Shown in pieces: positions 1 through 12,100 of a stretch of 64,000 bases of DNA. Positions within the stretch are counted from its first letter, which is position 1. Every line of letters starts with the position of its first letter. The notes beneath the pieces are model-generated. The model was not told where the DNA came from, made no database searches, and saw only the letters and a program-made list of their open reading frames with translations. The DNA is taken from positions 1,488,001-1,552,000 of the forward strand of contig CP085829.1 in NCBI GenBank assembly GCA_020809705.1, in the 5' to 3' direction. A program made the position numbers and the translations under genes. This DNA is from Calonectria ilicicola (lineage: Eukaryota; Ascomycota; Sordariomycetes; Hypocreales; Nectriaceae).

Positions 1-879
1 TTTTTTGGTGTATTTGACTCCTCTCGCAATTATCTTATCCGAAGATTTTTCCAATGCAAGTTTTTTCACCAGGGCAGAAGTAACCAAGCTGAGATTTGGT
101 CTGCTAGCAGCTGGTCGATAGTATGCAGTAGCTGCATAGCTCCTGGTATGATTATCGAGCCGGATGTTAAGCAAATTAGTGTATCCGCCTAGCGCAATAC
201 CATCTCGCGGGTCGCTCTGTACTTCTAATCCCAAGTTGGCAAAGGCTCTGGGCCATGCCTCATCTAGGGGACCATAACCATCCGGGAACGTATTGTTAAT
301 TGGGCCCGCATGGCCGTGGTGGCTCCCTACAATGTATCCCGTTTCCAGGTCATCCTCGACAGTTGAAGAAGGTTGTGTATATCGTTCAGACTTTTTATAG
401 TATGGCTCGAGCTCCTCCCAGCTCCAACCTTCATTTCCCAACTCGCCCCAGGCGTCGATATCGCCGCGGCTAGCGTGTGTCCAAAACATAAAGTTCATCG
501 CGCTTGATCCGCCAAGCTGCTTGCCACGAATCTGCGCAATCACCTGCCCGCTTGCATGCGTCTGCGGCACAGTTTTGTAGTCATAGTCGTAGGTCGGATT
601 TCCATACAAGGCCGTGAATAGGCCGGGTGCGAGAACGTTGACATCATCTGACCGATCCTTGCCTGCCTCAAGTACCAATACAGTTACATTGGGATTCTCA
701 GTTAGTCGATTTGCAATGGTGAGACCTGCAGTGCCACCACCAACGATTCTAAGGTTGAGTTAGCTGCAGAGAACGTTAAGAGTACTTTAACGGCGTGCTT
801 ACACATAGTCGTATGTTTTTTGGGCGTGAGCTGGCCCTAGGAGCAAAAAGGCTCCCGCAATGGTTTGCCTCAGACGCAT
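1..879 (-). CDS. GMC oxidoreductase, secreted (5' part, cut by window edge)
   Basis: Flavin-dependent alcohol/sugar-type oxidoreductase of the glucose-methanol-choline family, probably extracellular. Exon 1 is 879-803 and exon 2 runs from 748 to the window edge; the intron (802-749) starts GTAAGC and ends TTAG. The start at 879 gives a hydrophobic signal peptide (Arg-rich start, then AGAFLLLGPAHA). The Rossmann FAD motif (YVIVGGGTAGL) is split by the intron. VLVLEAG and GMC signature 1 (RGKQLGGSSAMNFMFW) follow. The frame stays open for about 270 residues to base 1, while the family is normally about 570-620 residues, so the substrate-binding and catalytic His region is missing. It is divergent from the ABC transporter. 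Family is certain; the substrate (aryl alcohol, glucose, a polyketide) cannot be told. Confidence 0.9.
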
Positions 880-2038
880 CTTCAACTTTCCACCGTTCCA
901 AAACCTGCAAGTTTGTTACAAACGAGAAAGTATTTCTTTATCCCTCACTGTGCTTCGGGAAGAGAGAGCGGTGTGGCCGTTTTACGTTGAGGTGTTATTC
1001 GCTGGTTTGTGAACCCTCGGATCGTAATTTTCCAAGCCGTTGATTTTCTAGATTGCTTGGAGATCCATATTTTCCTCTTCGCGGCTGAAAGGTTCTAATT
1101 TACGGAGTACTAAGGCCCTGAATGTAGGATGATTAGTAAAATACGTCCGTCTCTTGGTGGGGAGTGGCTTGGAGCCACGACGCGGATCTGAGATCTATTG
1201 GTGCAACGCATTGACCCCGCAACCATCCGGCGAACCTGCCGAAAACAAGGGAGCTAGGCCATTCTGGTTAGAATATGGGAGGTAAGTAAGGTGGCGACGA
1301 TGCCAGTAAAGCTGAATGAGCTTGGAAATCTTGTTCCACGAAGCTGTAGGTGGACGCTGAATCTTCTATTACAGTTCGTGGTCGCCTTCAATAGCAGCCA
1401 TCCACTAGCAAGTAGCGCCCTTTGGCTCTGGCCAACAGTAGCCTTCCATGCAGTTAGTAGCAAAATGTCAGTCAGATCAGATAAACCTCACCATCTTGAC
1501 CCAACATCTGCCCGGCTTTTGCCAACGCAACGTGTCTGTGCTGAGACATCTGTCTCATTTTCACCGAATAACCAAACCCACGAAGCGCCAATAGAAAAAA
1601 ACAACATTATTTACATTGGTTTGTCAACCCAACAAAAAAATTCACCATTGGCATCGCATTTGACTCTCACAGGTCCGCGTAGTTCGCGATGGAGCCGAAG
1701 TCTATGACGATGCGACCCACACAGCTGCGAGATGATCCCCCCTACTGTAAGCTGATAAGACACAGCCAGTATGAGCAATTGTGGCTTTTTAGACCGCTCG
1801 CGCAACCCTCGCGCTTTTATAAACTTCCGATGTCCGAATTTCCCGTCGGAGGTGTGGACTACAGTTCAACCGGTCTTGGTGGCGTCATAGATGCTCAGCT
1901 TGCCGCTGGAGCTGCAGCTAGATGAATGGCCATTTAAAAGGCCAACATGGCCGGTAGCGATGTAACTCGTCGGTTCCTGTGTGGTTTGTATCAACGGACG
2001 CCATCCCTACTCCCCAGGCGATCAAACACAGCGTCCAA
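880..2038. other. Intergenic, divergent promoter region
   Basis: This stretch of 1.16 kb lies between the divergent GMC oxidoreductase and ABC transporter genes and should hold both promoters. Short open frames inside have no recognisable protein features or splice structure. I see no RNA gene or repeat. Confidence 0.5.
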
Positions 2039-5000
2039 ATGCATACTCCAAGGTTCGAGGATATACCCGGCGGGTATCCCGAGACACCACTCTCTTCGCC
2101 CGACAATGCTTCAATAATATCAGATGCAACCGCGAAAGTCAATGATGATTTAGAAGGCCATGGGAAAGATTCCAACAAAAATGTGCTGGGACTTTACCCA
2201 GAAGTTGGTGTGCCTGTTGAAGCTACGGTTACGCACAACGATCAGCATGACTCTACACCACTGGCAGTAGTCGATGACTTCGCAGACTCGCGACGAGATA
2301 GTGTGCCACGATCAATCCTCCTCGCCTACTCAAATGATGGGGATAGCCATTTTCCAACCGATTCAAGACGCGTATCGCAAGCCTCTGCGTTGAAGAGGCA
2401 CGACGAAGAGGTAGCCACGCCGGATGACACATCAACTTCGACAAGCTATTCTTCAGAGAATGCAATCATAAATACCGGCTCTCATAATAGGCCGATAGCA
2501 GATGATCAAACCCAGAAACTAGAGAAAATTCGCACTCCCCGGGATGAAAATGGCCTCTTTCAAGCTTTGTCTCGACGTCGGTCAGCAGCCACCGGTGCTC
2601 TGGATGCTGACCAAGAGGAAGAGCAACAAGAGATTGAGCGACTCATGTCTCGCATCTTTGGCCAACGGCGCCAAGCTCAAAGCGAAGCCGAGAAGACGCG
2701 ACACAGTGGAGTAATCTTTCGTGACCTTACGGTTCGAGGTGTCGGGCTTGGTGCCAGTTTGCAGCCTACTGTCGGCGACCTTTTTCTCGGTCTTCCTCGC
2801 ACACTTGCCAAATTATTCACCAACGGCCCCAAGGCCGCCATCGCCAAACCACCTGTGAGAGATCTCATCAGTGATATTGACGGCTGCGTGAGACCCGGCG
2901 AGATGCTTCTCGTTCTTGGTCGCCCGGGAGCCGGGTGCAGCACGTTTCTGAAGGCCTTTTGTAACCAACGCGCCGGATTTAAAGCGGTTAAGGGAACTGT
3001 AACATATGGTGGAACCGACGCCGAGACAATGGCCAAAAACTTTCGCGGTGAGGTCATCTACAATCCCGAGGATGATCTTCATTATGCTACCCTCAGCGTC
3101 AAGAGAACCCTGCAGTTTGCACTGCAGACACGAACTCCCGGAAAGGAATCACGTCTCGAAGGCGAATCGCGAGCCGACTATGCCAGAGAATTTTTGAGAG
3201 TCGTTACAAAACTCTTCTGGATTGAACACACGCTCAATACCAAGGTTGGAAACGAGTACATCCGTGGCGTGTCGGGAGGAGAGAGAAAGCGAGTCAGCAT
3301 CGCCGAGGCCATGATTACACGCGCATCCGTCCAAGGATGGGACAATTCCAGTAAAGGCCTAGACGCAAGTACAGCTGTTGAATATGTCAAGTCTATTCGG
3401 GCAATGACCAACATGGCCAACACCTCAACGGCCGTCTCGCTGTACCAAGCCGGCGAGACTCTGTATGACCTTGTGGACAAGGTCCTCCTTCTAGATCATG
3501 GAAAATGTCTTTATTACGGCCCAGCCGAAGACGCCAAAAAGTACTTCATCGATCTAGGCTTCGAATGTCCAGAACGTTGGACTACGGCGGATTTCCTGAC
3601 CTCAGTGACAGACGAGCATGAGCGCAGCATCCGTAAAGGCTGGGAAAACAAAATCCCACGAACACCTAGCGAATTCCACGACGCATACCGCTGCAGCAAC
3701 GTGTACCAAAAGAACCTCAAGGACATTAAAGACTTTGAGTCTCAACTCAGCCGCCAGGCCGAGGAGCGCCGCATGAACGAGTCGGAGCGAACGCGCATCA
3801 AAAATTACGAGATTCCTTTTCACAAGCAGGTCATAGCATGCACCCATCGCCAATTCCTCGTCATGACGGGCGACCGAGCATCGCTGTTTGGGAAATGGGG
3901 AGGCCTCATATTCCAGGGTCTAATTGTCGGCAGTCTCTTTTATAATCTCCCACAATCTGCACTGGGCGCATTTCCTCGTGGTGGTGCACTATTCTTCTTG
4001 CTTCTCTTCAACGCCTTGTTGGCACTCGCTGAGCAGACGGCTGCATTTGAGTCCAAGCCAATTCTGCTCAAGCACAAGTCTTTTTCGTTTTATCGCCCTG
4101 CTGCATATGCCATTGCGCAAACTGTGGTGGATGTGCCACTGGTATTTATCCAAGTGGTGCTCTTCAACGTCATCATTTACTTCATGGCCAACCTCGCTCG
4201 TACCGCATCTCAGTTCTTCATTTCGTGTCTGATCCTGTGGCTCGTCACAATGGTCACGTATGCATTTTTCCGTGCGATTTCAGCTTGGTGCAAGACACTG
4301 GATGTCGCGACTCGTTTCACTGGTGTCGCGATCCAAATTCTCATCGTGTACACCGGCTATCTCATTCCTCCAGACTCGATGCATCCTTGGTTTGGCTGGC
4401 TGAGATGGATCAATTGGATCCAGTATGGATTTGAATGCCTCATGTCCAACGAATTTTATGCGCTCGATCTTGAATGTGTCCCTCCGTATCTAGTCCCCTC
4501 TGGCCCAGGCGTGTCATCAGAGTACCAAGGATGCACATTAGCCGGGTCATCGCCTGGTCAATCCACTGTCAGCGGCGCGGATTACATAAAAGCTTCTTTC
4601 ACTTATACCAGAGCCCATTTATGGCGAAATTTTGGCTTTCTTTGGGCCTTTTTCCTGGCCTTCGTTTTCCTCACCGCACTAGGAATGGAGTTGATGAAGC
4701 CCAACGAGGGAGGGGGCGCAATCACCGTGTTTAAGCGAGGTCAAGTTCCCAAGACTGTCGAGAATGTCATTGCAACTGGAGGCCGTACGAAGGAGTCCAG
4801 AAAAGATGAGGAGTCTGGATCAACCTTGCCGACAGACAGCGCAGAAATTCTCAATGAGAAGCAAAGTCAAGCGGAGCCCGCCAATCAAGTAGCCAAAAAC
4901 GAGACGGTATTCACCTTCAGGGACGTCAATTACACAATCCCATATGACGGCGGAGAGAGGAAGCTGCTGCAAAACATCCAAGGATACGTACGACCAGGAA

Positions 5001-6884
5001 AACTGACCGCTCTCATGGGCGCTTCGGGTGAGTCAAACCCCATAATCTCATTCGACACCGTCCATGCTAATTCTTGCTTTAGGTGCCGGGAAAACTACAC
5101 TCTTAAACGCTCTGGCCCAACGGCTCAAGTTTGGTACCATCACGGGCGAGTTTCTCGTTGATGGCCGCCCGCTTCCCAGATCGTTCCAACGCGCGACCGG
5201 CTTCGCAGAGCAAATGGATATCCACGAGCCAACAGCAACTGTCCGCGAGGCGCTTCAATTTTCTGCTCTATTGCGACAGCCAAAGGAGGTTCCATTGCAA
5301 GAGAAGATGGAATATTGCGAAACTATCATTGACCTGTTGGAAATGCGACCCATCGCGGGTGCCATCATTGGCAAGGTTGGCGAGGGTCTGAACCAAGAAC
5401 AGCGCAAACGCCTCACCATTGGCGTAGAACTAGCATCAAAACCAGAGCTGCTCATGTTCCTCGACGAGCCAACTTCCGGTCTTGATTCTGGCGCTGCCTT
5501 TAATATTGTACGATTCCTTCGCAAACTTGCCGACGCAGGCCAAGCCGTTTTGTGCACCATTCACCAGCCATCAGCCGTTCTCTTTGAACACTTTGACGAG
5601 CTAATTCTCTTAAAGTCCGGAGGCCGAGTCGCCTATCACGGCCCGCTAGGCAATGACAGCCAGGAATTGATCCAGTACTTTGAGTCCAATGGCGCACCCA
5701 AGTGTCCACCCACAGCCAACCCCGCCGAATACATGCTCGAAGCCATTGGAGCCGGCGACCCAAATTACACTGGCCAGGACTGGGGCGACGTCTGGGAAAA
5801 TTCAGCTCAGCGAGAAAAGCGCGGCCAAGAAATCGAAGACATGGTTTCCGAGCGCCGTAATATTGAACCGTCCAAGACTCTCAAGGATGACCGCGAGTAC
5901 GCCATGCCCCTCTCAACCCAGGTTTGGGCCGTTCTCAAGCGTTCCTTTGTCTCGTACTGGCGCACACCAGAATACATCATGGGTAAAATGATGCTCCACA
6001 TCCTCACAGGTCTCTTCAACTGCTTCACTTTTTACAAGGTCGGCTTCGCTAGCATCGACTACCAGAACCGCCTCTTCTCCATCTTCATGACGCTCACCAT
6101 CAGCCCGCCGCTAATCCAGCAGCTCCAGCCGGTGTTTCTAAACTCGCGCCAAATCTTCCAATGGCGCGAGAACAATGCCAAGATTTACAGCTGGGTCGCC
6201 TGGACTACGGCCGCCGTGGCTGCCGAGATTCCATATGCCATTGTCGCCGGTGGCATCTACTACAACTGTTGGTGGTGGGGTGTGTTTGGCTACCGCGCTG
6301 CCAGCTTCACCTCCGGCTTCATGTTTCTGCTCATCGTGCTCTTTGAGTTGTACTATGTCAGCTTCGGCCAGGCCATTGCCGCCTTTTCACCTAATGAGTT
6401 GCTCGCGTCCCTGCTTGTTCCCATCTTTTTCCTCTTTGTTGTCAGTTTTTGCGGAGTTGTCGTCCCGCCAGTCAGCCTTCCAGCATTTTGGCGCAAGTGG
6501 ATGTACTGGCTCACGCCTTTCCACTACTTGGTCGAAGGGATGCTGGGTGTCGTCATCCACGATCAGCCCGTGCGCTGCAAGGACAGTGAGTTGGCCCGGT
6601 TTGAAGCGCCAGAGAACCAGACATGCGAGGCGTATGCAAAATCGTATATCGAGCAAGCGGGCGGTTATGTCCAGTCTGGCGACCAAGGAATGTGCGAGTT
6701 CTGCCAGTACGCGACCGGTGACGAGTTTGGCGCAGGTTTTAGCGTCTATTATAGAAATATCTGGCGAGACTTTGGCATTTTTTGTGGATTCATAGTGTTT
6801 AATTATGCTGTTGTATATTTTGCCACGTGGTCGAGATTTAGAGGAAAAAGTCCGTTGAACTTCATTCGACGTCGTAAGACCTAG
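2039..6884 (+). CDS. PDR-type (ABCG) ABC multidrug transporter
   Basis: Full-size plasma-membrane drug/toxicant exporter of the fungal pleiotropic-drug-resistance type. Exons 2039-5027 and 5083-6884; the intron is GTGAGT...TTTAG and splits the second Walker A motif. The product is 1,596 aa, slightly long for the family because of a roughly 200-residue polar N-terminus. The order is NBD1-TMD1-NBD2-TMD2. NBD1 has the typical fungal Walker A GRPGAGCST, the PEDDLHYATLSV block, signature VSGGERKRVS and Walker B-region WDNSSKGLDAST. NBD2 has GASGAGKTT, degenerate signature LNQEQRKRLT and LMFLDEPTSGLDS. This asymmetry (one canonical and one degenerate nucleotide site) is normal for PDR proteins. The ATG at 2039 is the first one in frame; the frame is open slightly upstream only from a GTG. 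Exact subgroup (Snq2-like, AtrF-like) and substrate are unknown. Confidence 0.95.
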
Positions 6885-7131
6885 ATGTATATAGTAGTTA
6901 TGGATTCTTCTTTGTACACTAAAATATGGTTAAGACAGATCCTCAAATCTTTTCTGATGCTGGTGAAACACAATTCTTCGTCAAGTCGCTAGATGTTCAG
7001 GGCATCAAATTAATACATCAGTCACTGGTTTATGAAACACATTTATAGACGGAATTCGTAATCGTAATTCGCTATTAACTGGTATCTACATTAAGGCACT
7101 GGGGTATATCATTTTATCCATATCAAGCCAT

Positions 7132-9114
7132 TTAAGCATCGTGTCCCTCGTGAGCGAGCTTGTTCTCAAGAGCGGTGGGCTCGTTCTGGCCCTGGTAGTC
7201 AGACTTCTTGAGCATGTTCCACTTGTCTTCCTCAGAGTCGAGGTGGTTGAAGCAGAACCAGAAGGCGACACCACCAACGAAGGCAATGCAGGCAACGATG
7301 GTGTAGTTCCAGACCAGCAGGGGGTCCTCAGAGAGGGGAGTGAAGGCCTGGCCGATGGCGGCGGAAATGGCGCTCATGAACAAGTTGACACTCATGACGA
7401 GGGACTTCATGTTCTCGGGAGCCTTGGAGTAGGCGTACTCCAGCGAGGTAACGTTGGTGAAGATTTCGGCGAGACCGATGAAGACGTAGGGCAGAGACTG
7501 GGCCCAGACGTTGATCGGGGCAGGCTCGCAGTCGTCACCGTTGGGGTGATCACCGCAGGGGCTCATCTTGTAAATGTAGTGCTGCATGACGGCAGAGGCA
7601 ACCATGGAGAGGGCGGCAATGAAGAAACCAACCGTCATACGCTTGATGGGGGTAAAGGCAAAGCCAATCTTGCGGAGACCGGGGTAGAGGACGTGATCGA
7701 TGATGGGGATCATGATGACAATGGAGATGGGGTTGAGGTTCTGGATGACGTCGTTGGGGGTGCCGTGGAGCTCCATGGTGGAGGCCTGGGTGGTCAGGTT
7801 ACCAGTCATCTGGTTGTAGGCGAGGAAGAAGACGGGGAGGAAGAGGAAGACCTTGCAGGCCATGAGACCACGCTTGACTTCGTCGACCCAGGCGTCATCG
7901 TAGGTCATCCAGTATGGGCGCTCATCGGCGGGGACGTTGGAAGGCTTGGCCAAGTCCCAGTTGAGCTTGAAGGGCTTGCATTGCTTCTGAACGTACACGA
8001 ACATGCGCAAGAACTTGGACAAGACGGAGCCAGTAGGAGGGGCAAGCTTGTACTTCTTCTTGTTCAAAGCAAGGACGACGGGGGCAATGAGGAAGAGAAC
8101 AGTTGGGATCAAGAAGGCGAGCCAGAAACCGACGTATTTCTCAATGTAAACCACTTTTTTGTCTGTTAGCAATCAAGACGCAGGAAAAGGAAAAGAACAA
8201 GATTCAAGGAAAATTTAACTCACTTCCAATCTGTCCGGCCATTGAGCCGAGATTGATACAGAAGTAAAAGTAGAGGAAGATGCGGGTGTTGGTAACGGCG
8301 GGGTCAACAATAACACGCTCGCCATTGCGGACCTCGACGCGCATGCGCGTGTCCTCGTTCTGCTCAGCAAGCAGAGGCGAGACATTGGCCTTGAAGAAAC
8401 CGGTACCAACGCAGAGGCACAGAAGACCGATGATGAAGGCAGCAAAGGAAGAGTCGGCCTTGACGATGACCTTGGGGGCAGAGGCGGCAACGAGGATAAC
8501 GTGGGCAATGGTGGAGATACCAATGGCAAGGTGGAGGGTCCAGAAACGACCCATGCGGGCATCGGCAATCCAGGCACTAGAGGAATCAATTGCGTTAGAC
8601 TTGTATGCACGAACAAAAGGCTGTGTATGGGGCCGTAAATTCTGGCCAATTGGATGACGGGCACAACTTACCCAACGAGGGGCATCAGATAGGCAAAGAA
8701 CTGGTTGAACAGAGAAATACCCTGAGCGGCCTTGGTACCCATGCCAAGAGCACCAGCCTGGGCATTGGAGGCTGAAGGGTCTGTGGGAGCTCCAGTAGTC
8801 GAGCCATCGGGGAGAGGCTTGTTGACAAAGTTGGTGTAGAGCACCGAGGAGCCGTAGTAGGAGAATCGCTCGCACAGCTCGACAAAGGCGATTGTGTAGA
8901 TGCTCCACTTGATGACACCGGAAACACGGCGCAGGGTGCGCAGGTCGTGCTCGGTGGGCTTGTCGTCGTACGAATCATCGCTAGATGATCGCACATCGAG
9001 ATGGGCGCCCTTCTCAATGGATCCCCTGGCGGGGGCGGAGATGCCCTTGGCCTCGGGGTCGACGAGCCCGGCCTGGGCAATGGCGTCGTTGTCGAGGTTG
9101 ACGGCGTTGCTCAT
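7132..9114 (-). CDS. POT/PTR2 family proton-coupled peptide transporter
   Basis: Imports di- and tripeptides with protons across the plasma membrane. Exons 9114-8672, 8576-8224 and 8153-7132, giving 605 aa, normal for fungal PTR2. The proton-coupling ExxER motif (ELCERFSYYG) sits in the first membrane segment, and the POT signature FYFCINLGSMAGQIG ends exon 2. Two acceptors for exon 3 are in frame nine bases apart (8162 or 8153). I prefer 8153 because it yields GQIGMVYIEKYVGFW, closer to the family consensus. About 12 membrane segments are expected. Codons strongly favour C/G in third position compared with neighbours, suggesting high expression. The very long upstream region contains GATA-type sites, which fits nitrogen control (inference). 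Confidence 0.95.
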
Positions 9115-12100
9115 GATGGGCAACAGAGAGCTTTGCTTGACCTTATCTCTTATTTCCTGCGAAAGCAGCGGGTGGAGAAAGGGAAGAGGGACGAGAGGGA
9201 TGGAGAGGAGGAGGGGAATCAGAGACACGGGACGAAACAGCAGATCTTATACATAACCAAATGCACACAGGCACGATACCATGTTGCAACGGTTTATCGG
9301 CGAACCATGCGGGAGCCCCGTTGGCGAGTTGCCACCCCAGAAGCAACGCAACCATGCGATATCCCACGAAGGAGGGATAGAGCTTCGAGGCCCTCACTCT
9401 CTGTCTGTGTCAATCCTCAATCCATGGATGGCTCGACAGATCGCCCCCCCCTCCCCTCCCTTGTTAGCCCAGGGCTAGGGGATGAGAGTGCACACACCCA
9501 ACAACGAGATTGGTCCATGTGCCCTTATCGGGCAGGTCAAGGCAAGAGAAAACTAAACGAGCAACAAGTCGGAGGAGCGAGTGTGTTACGACAAAAGTCC
9601 CGGGTGAGTGATAGTAGGGTCCCCCTTCGAATACCCCCAGTTCGCTCTCGCTCTCCCGTGGGGATGGCACTTTGGCGTGTCCCACTGTGTGTCCCCCGGC
9701 AGCCACGCGCCAAATTGGGGAAGCTCGTCCGCGGGGGGGGAGGAGGATACATAGTGAGGGAGCTCTCTCAATTGTTAGCTGCCGGCGCCATGCCACGGGC
9801 CCCAGAAGCGTCCAAGCAAAGAACCCCAACCAACCGGCCGGGAACAGGTCGTCGTCGACTTGGCTGTGGTGGGTCCCCGCCCGAGCAGGGAACACGCCTT
9901 CAACACCCTGGGCCATCGGGCCTATTTGGTCGGAAGGGTTAGGCTCGGAAGGGAAGGTGGCAAGACATTATTTTTTAAACATTGTATCTATGGTTTTATT
10001 TTGAAGTGGTGAGATCGCCCAAGGCTGTAGCGATAGGCTGGGCACAACGTGTGTGTGTGGTTGCACTTGAAGATGTACTGCATGAGGTGGGATGAGAGAG
10101 AGAAACACGGCGATGACAGAGGCCGATCCCCCGATCGTTGCTACTGTTTCAATGTCCATGTGGTTGTTTTCCTTTTTTTCTAGAACATCAAACGGCCACC
10201 ACCAGCAAAGAGAGATAACGCGGGCATACGTATGCGCAGACGAGGGTCATCCCAGCACGGCATGCGACTGATCTGGAACGAGCGATGTGACCACTTTACG
10301 ATGCGCGCCTAATTAGCTTCCCTGAAAAATTGCAGGCCGTCGTAATTCGAGCACCCGCCCCTCTACTGAGAGGATGAGGAGGCATTCAATTCAATTTTTT
10401 TCCTATTTTTTCCTATACATGTCCGTGCGGCGAGAGGTGCCGAGGCACAACCACCATCGTACACGACACACACGACCTGAGAGAAACGCCACAGACGTCG
10501 GCCGAAAGCAGCCTCGCTAGCTCGCTGGATGCAGGTGTAACAGTCCATTCAGAAGCCAAGCCGCCACCACATCTTCGGCTCCGAGATTACCAAGTTGCAC
10601 CCCATGATTGGCCCTCGCCCTCAGCTCAAGGAGGGTCGCGCAGTCCGGCAATCGACGCCCTCCTGGGTGGCGTGGCGATCTCTCCCAATTCTCTCCTCGG
10701 TCAACGTCTGTGGCGTCCTCTCCAGAAGGCATCCAGCAGGTTTAAGCTGCCCCTCTCTCCATGAAAAGTGAGAGAGAGGCGACGGTGGCCACCACCACCA
10801 GATAACAAACCAAGAAAAAACTTCAAGGATTGGCATGCTGTGGCTTGCCGTGCCTTGCCCATCAGGTGCCGCTTGCAAAATGGCACGACGGCGCACCACC
10901 CCAGGGAAAGGCATCCTGCAATATCAAATGGCGAATCGGGGATGCGACAAATCCTGTATTCCGCAGGCGTGGTGGCGTGGGAAACAAGATTTCATCAGTG
11001 GCGTGCACGCCTCCTCCGACCAGTTACATGGCCTTGCCCATGATCATCCGGGGGCCGGTATCGATATCTTGGCGATGGCACGGCGGCGGGTGGCTTGACC
11101 CCCCTTGCAGCAACGAGCGCCAAGTGAGATGCCAAGGCTTTCATAGGTTCCAGGTGTGTGTATGCGTGCCATGTTGCATTTCGCCTGTCGGACATTGAAT
11201 GACAGTCCACATTCCACACAATGCCATTGTCATGTCAGTCAGTCTTTCAGCTGCCTTGCTTCCTCTACAACCCGAAAACATGTCTCGTGTTTTTTCTAAT
11301 GAACAAATTACACAAGAATGTTAAAAAATGACGACTTGCGCAACACAGGTATCCTATTGACTGGCGTCGCCGAATCTTTTACGTGATGAACCCTCAGCAC
11401 GCCATCGCTACCTGGGTCAATTAATCGTCAGGTTGGCCCGCCCGGATGTAACCAGCAACCTTCCTAAAGCGGCATGGGATCTGTGTCCGACGCCGACCAA
11501 AAGCGACGGATGCCCTACGGAAGGAAAAAGTTATCGTGCGCTGTCATCGTGTTCGGCCAATTCCATAGGCTTGGCAGGGCGTGGTCCGACTTATTTCCAG
11601 TAACATGTGTGCGCGCCTTGGCTTGGGAGGGTGGATGTCTAAGCGCTGTTGGTGGTGGTGATGTGCAGTGAGTGAGACCGCACACGTGGAGGGCAGACAG
11701 AGGCAGATGATAACCATGACCCGAATAGGATCAATCAATCAATCAGTCAATCAATCCGGTGTCGGCTATTTCTCATCACCTTCAATCAATCCCCTTCAAT
11801 AATGCTGACGTGCTTTGATCACGATTCCATCTCATCATCACTGTCAGCTTCTCTCACCTCCCCAGAGCCAAAACCATCCGAGCCAAACGAAAATGGAAAA
11901 AATAAGGAAAAAATTAAGTCTCGGTGCTCAGAACCTAATTCCGCACTCTCTCTTCTAGAACACCCACCATCACCCGCCCTAACGGAGCGAAAAACATCAC
12001 ACTGGTCGTTTTTTTAGACTCTGATCTGGAGTCGTTTGCCACAACAACAATCTCGTGATGCGCTGCGCGACAGAACGAATCTATGACAAATGACCTTATT

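Noticed and set aside
7141..8169. 342-codon open frame antisense to the peptide transporter
   Set aside because: It mirrors the biased codons of the transporter; its Glu/Gly/Val-rich translation has no domain, and the opposite strand encodes a clear POT protein with introns.
9001..9942. 313-codon + strand open frame upstream of the peptide transporter
   Set aside because: Begins antisense to transporter exon 1 and continues in low-complexity, C/G-run DNA; no domain and no splice support.
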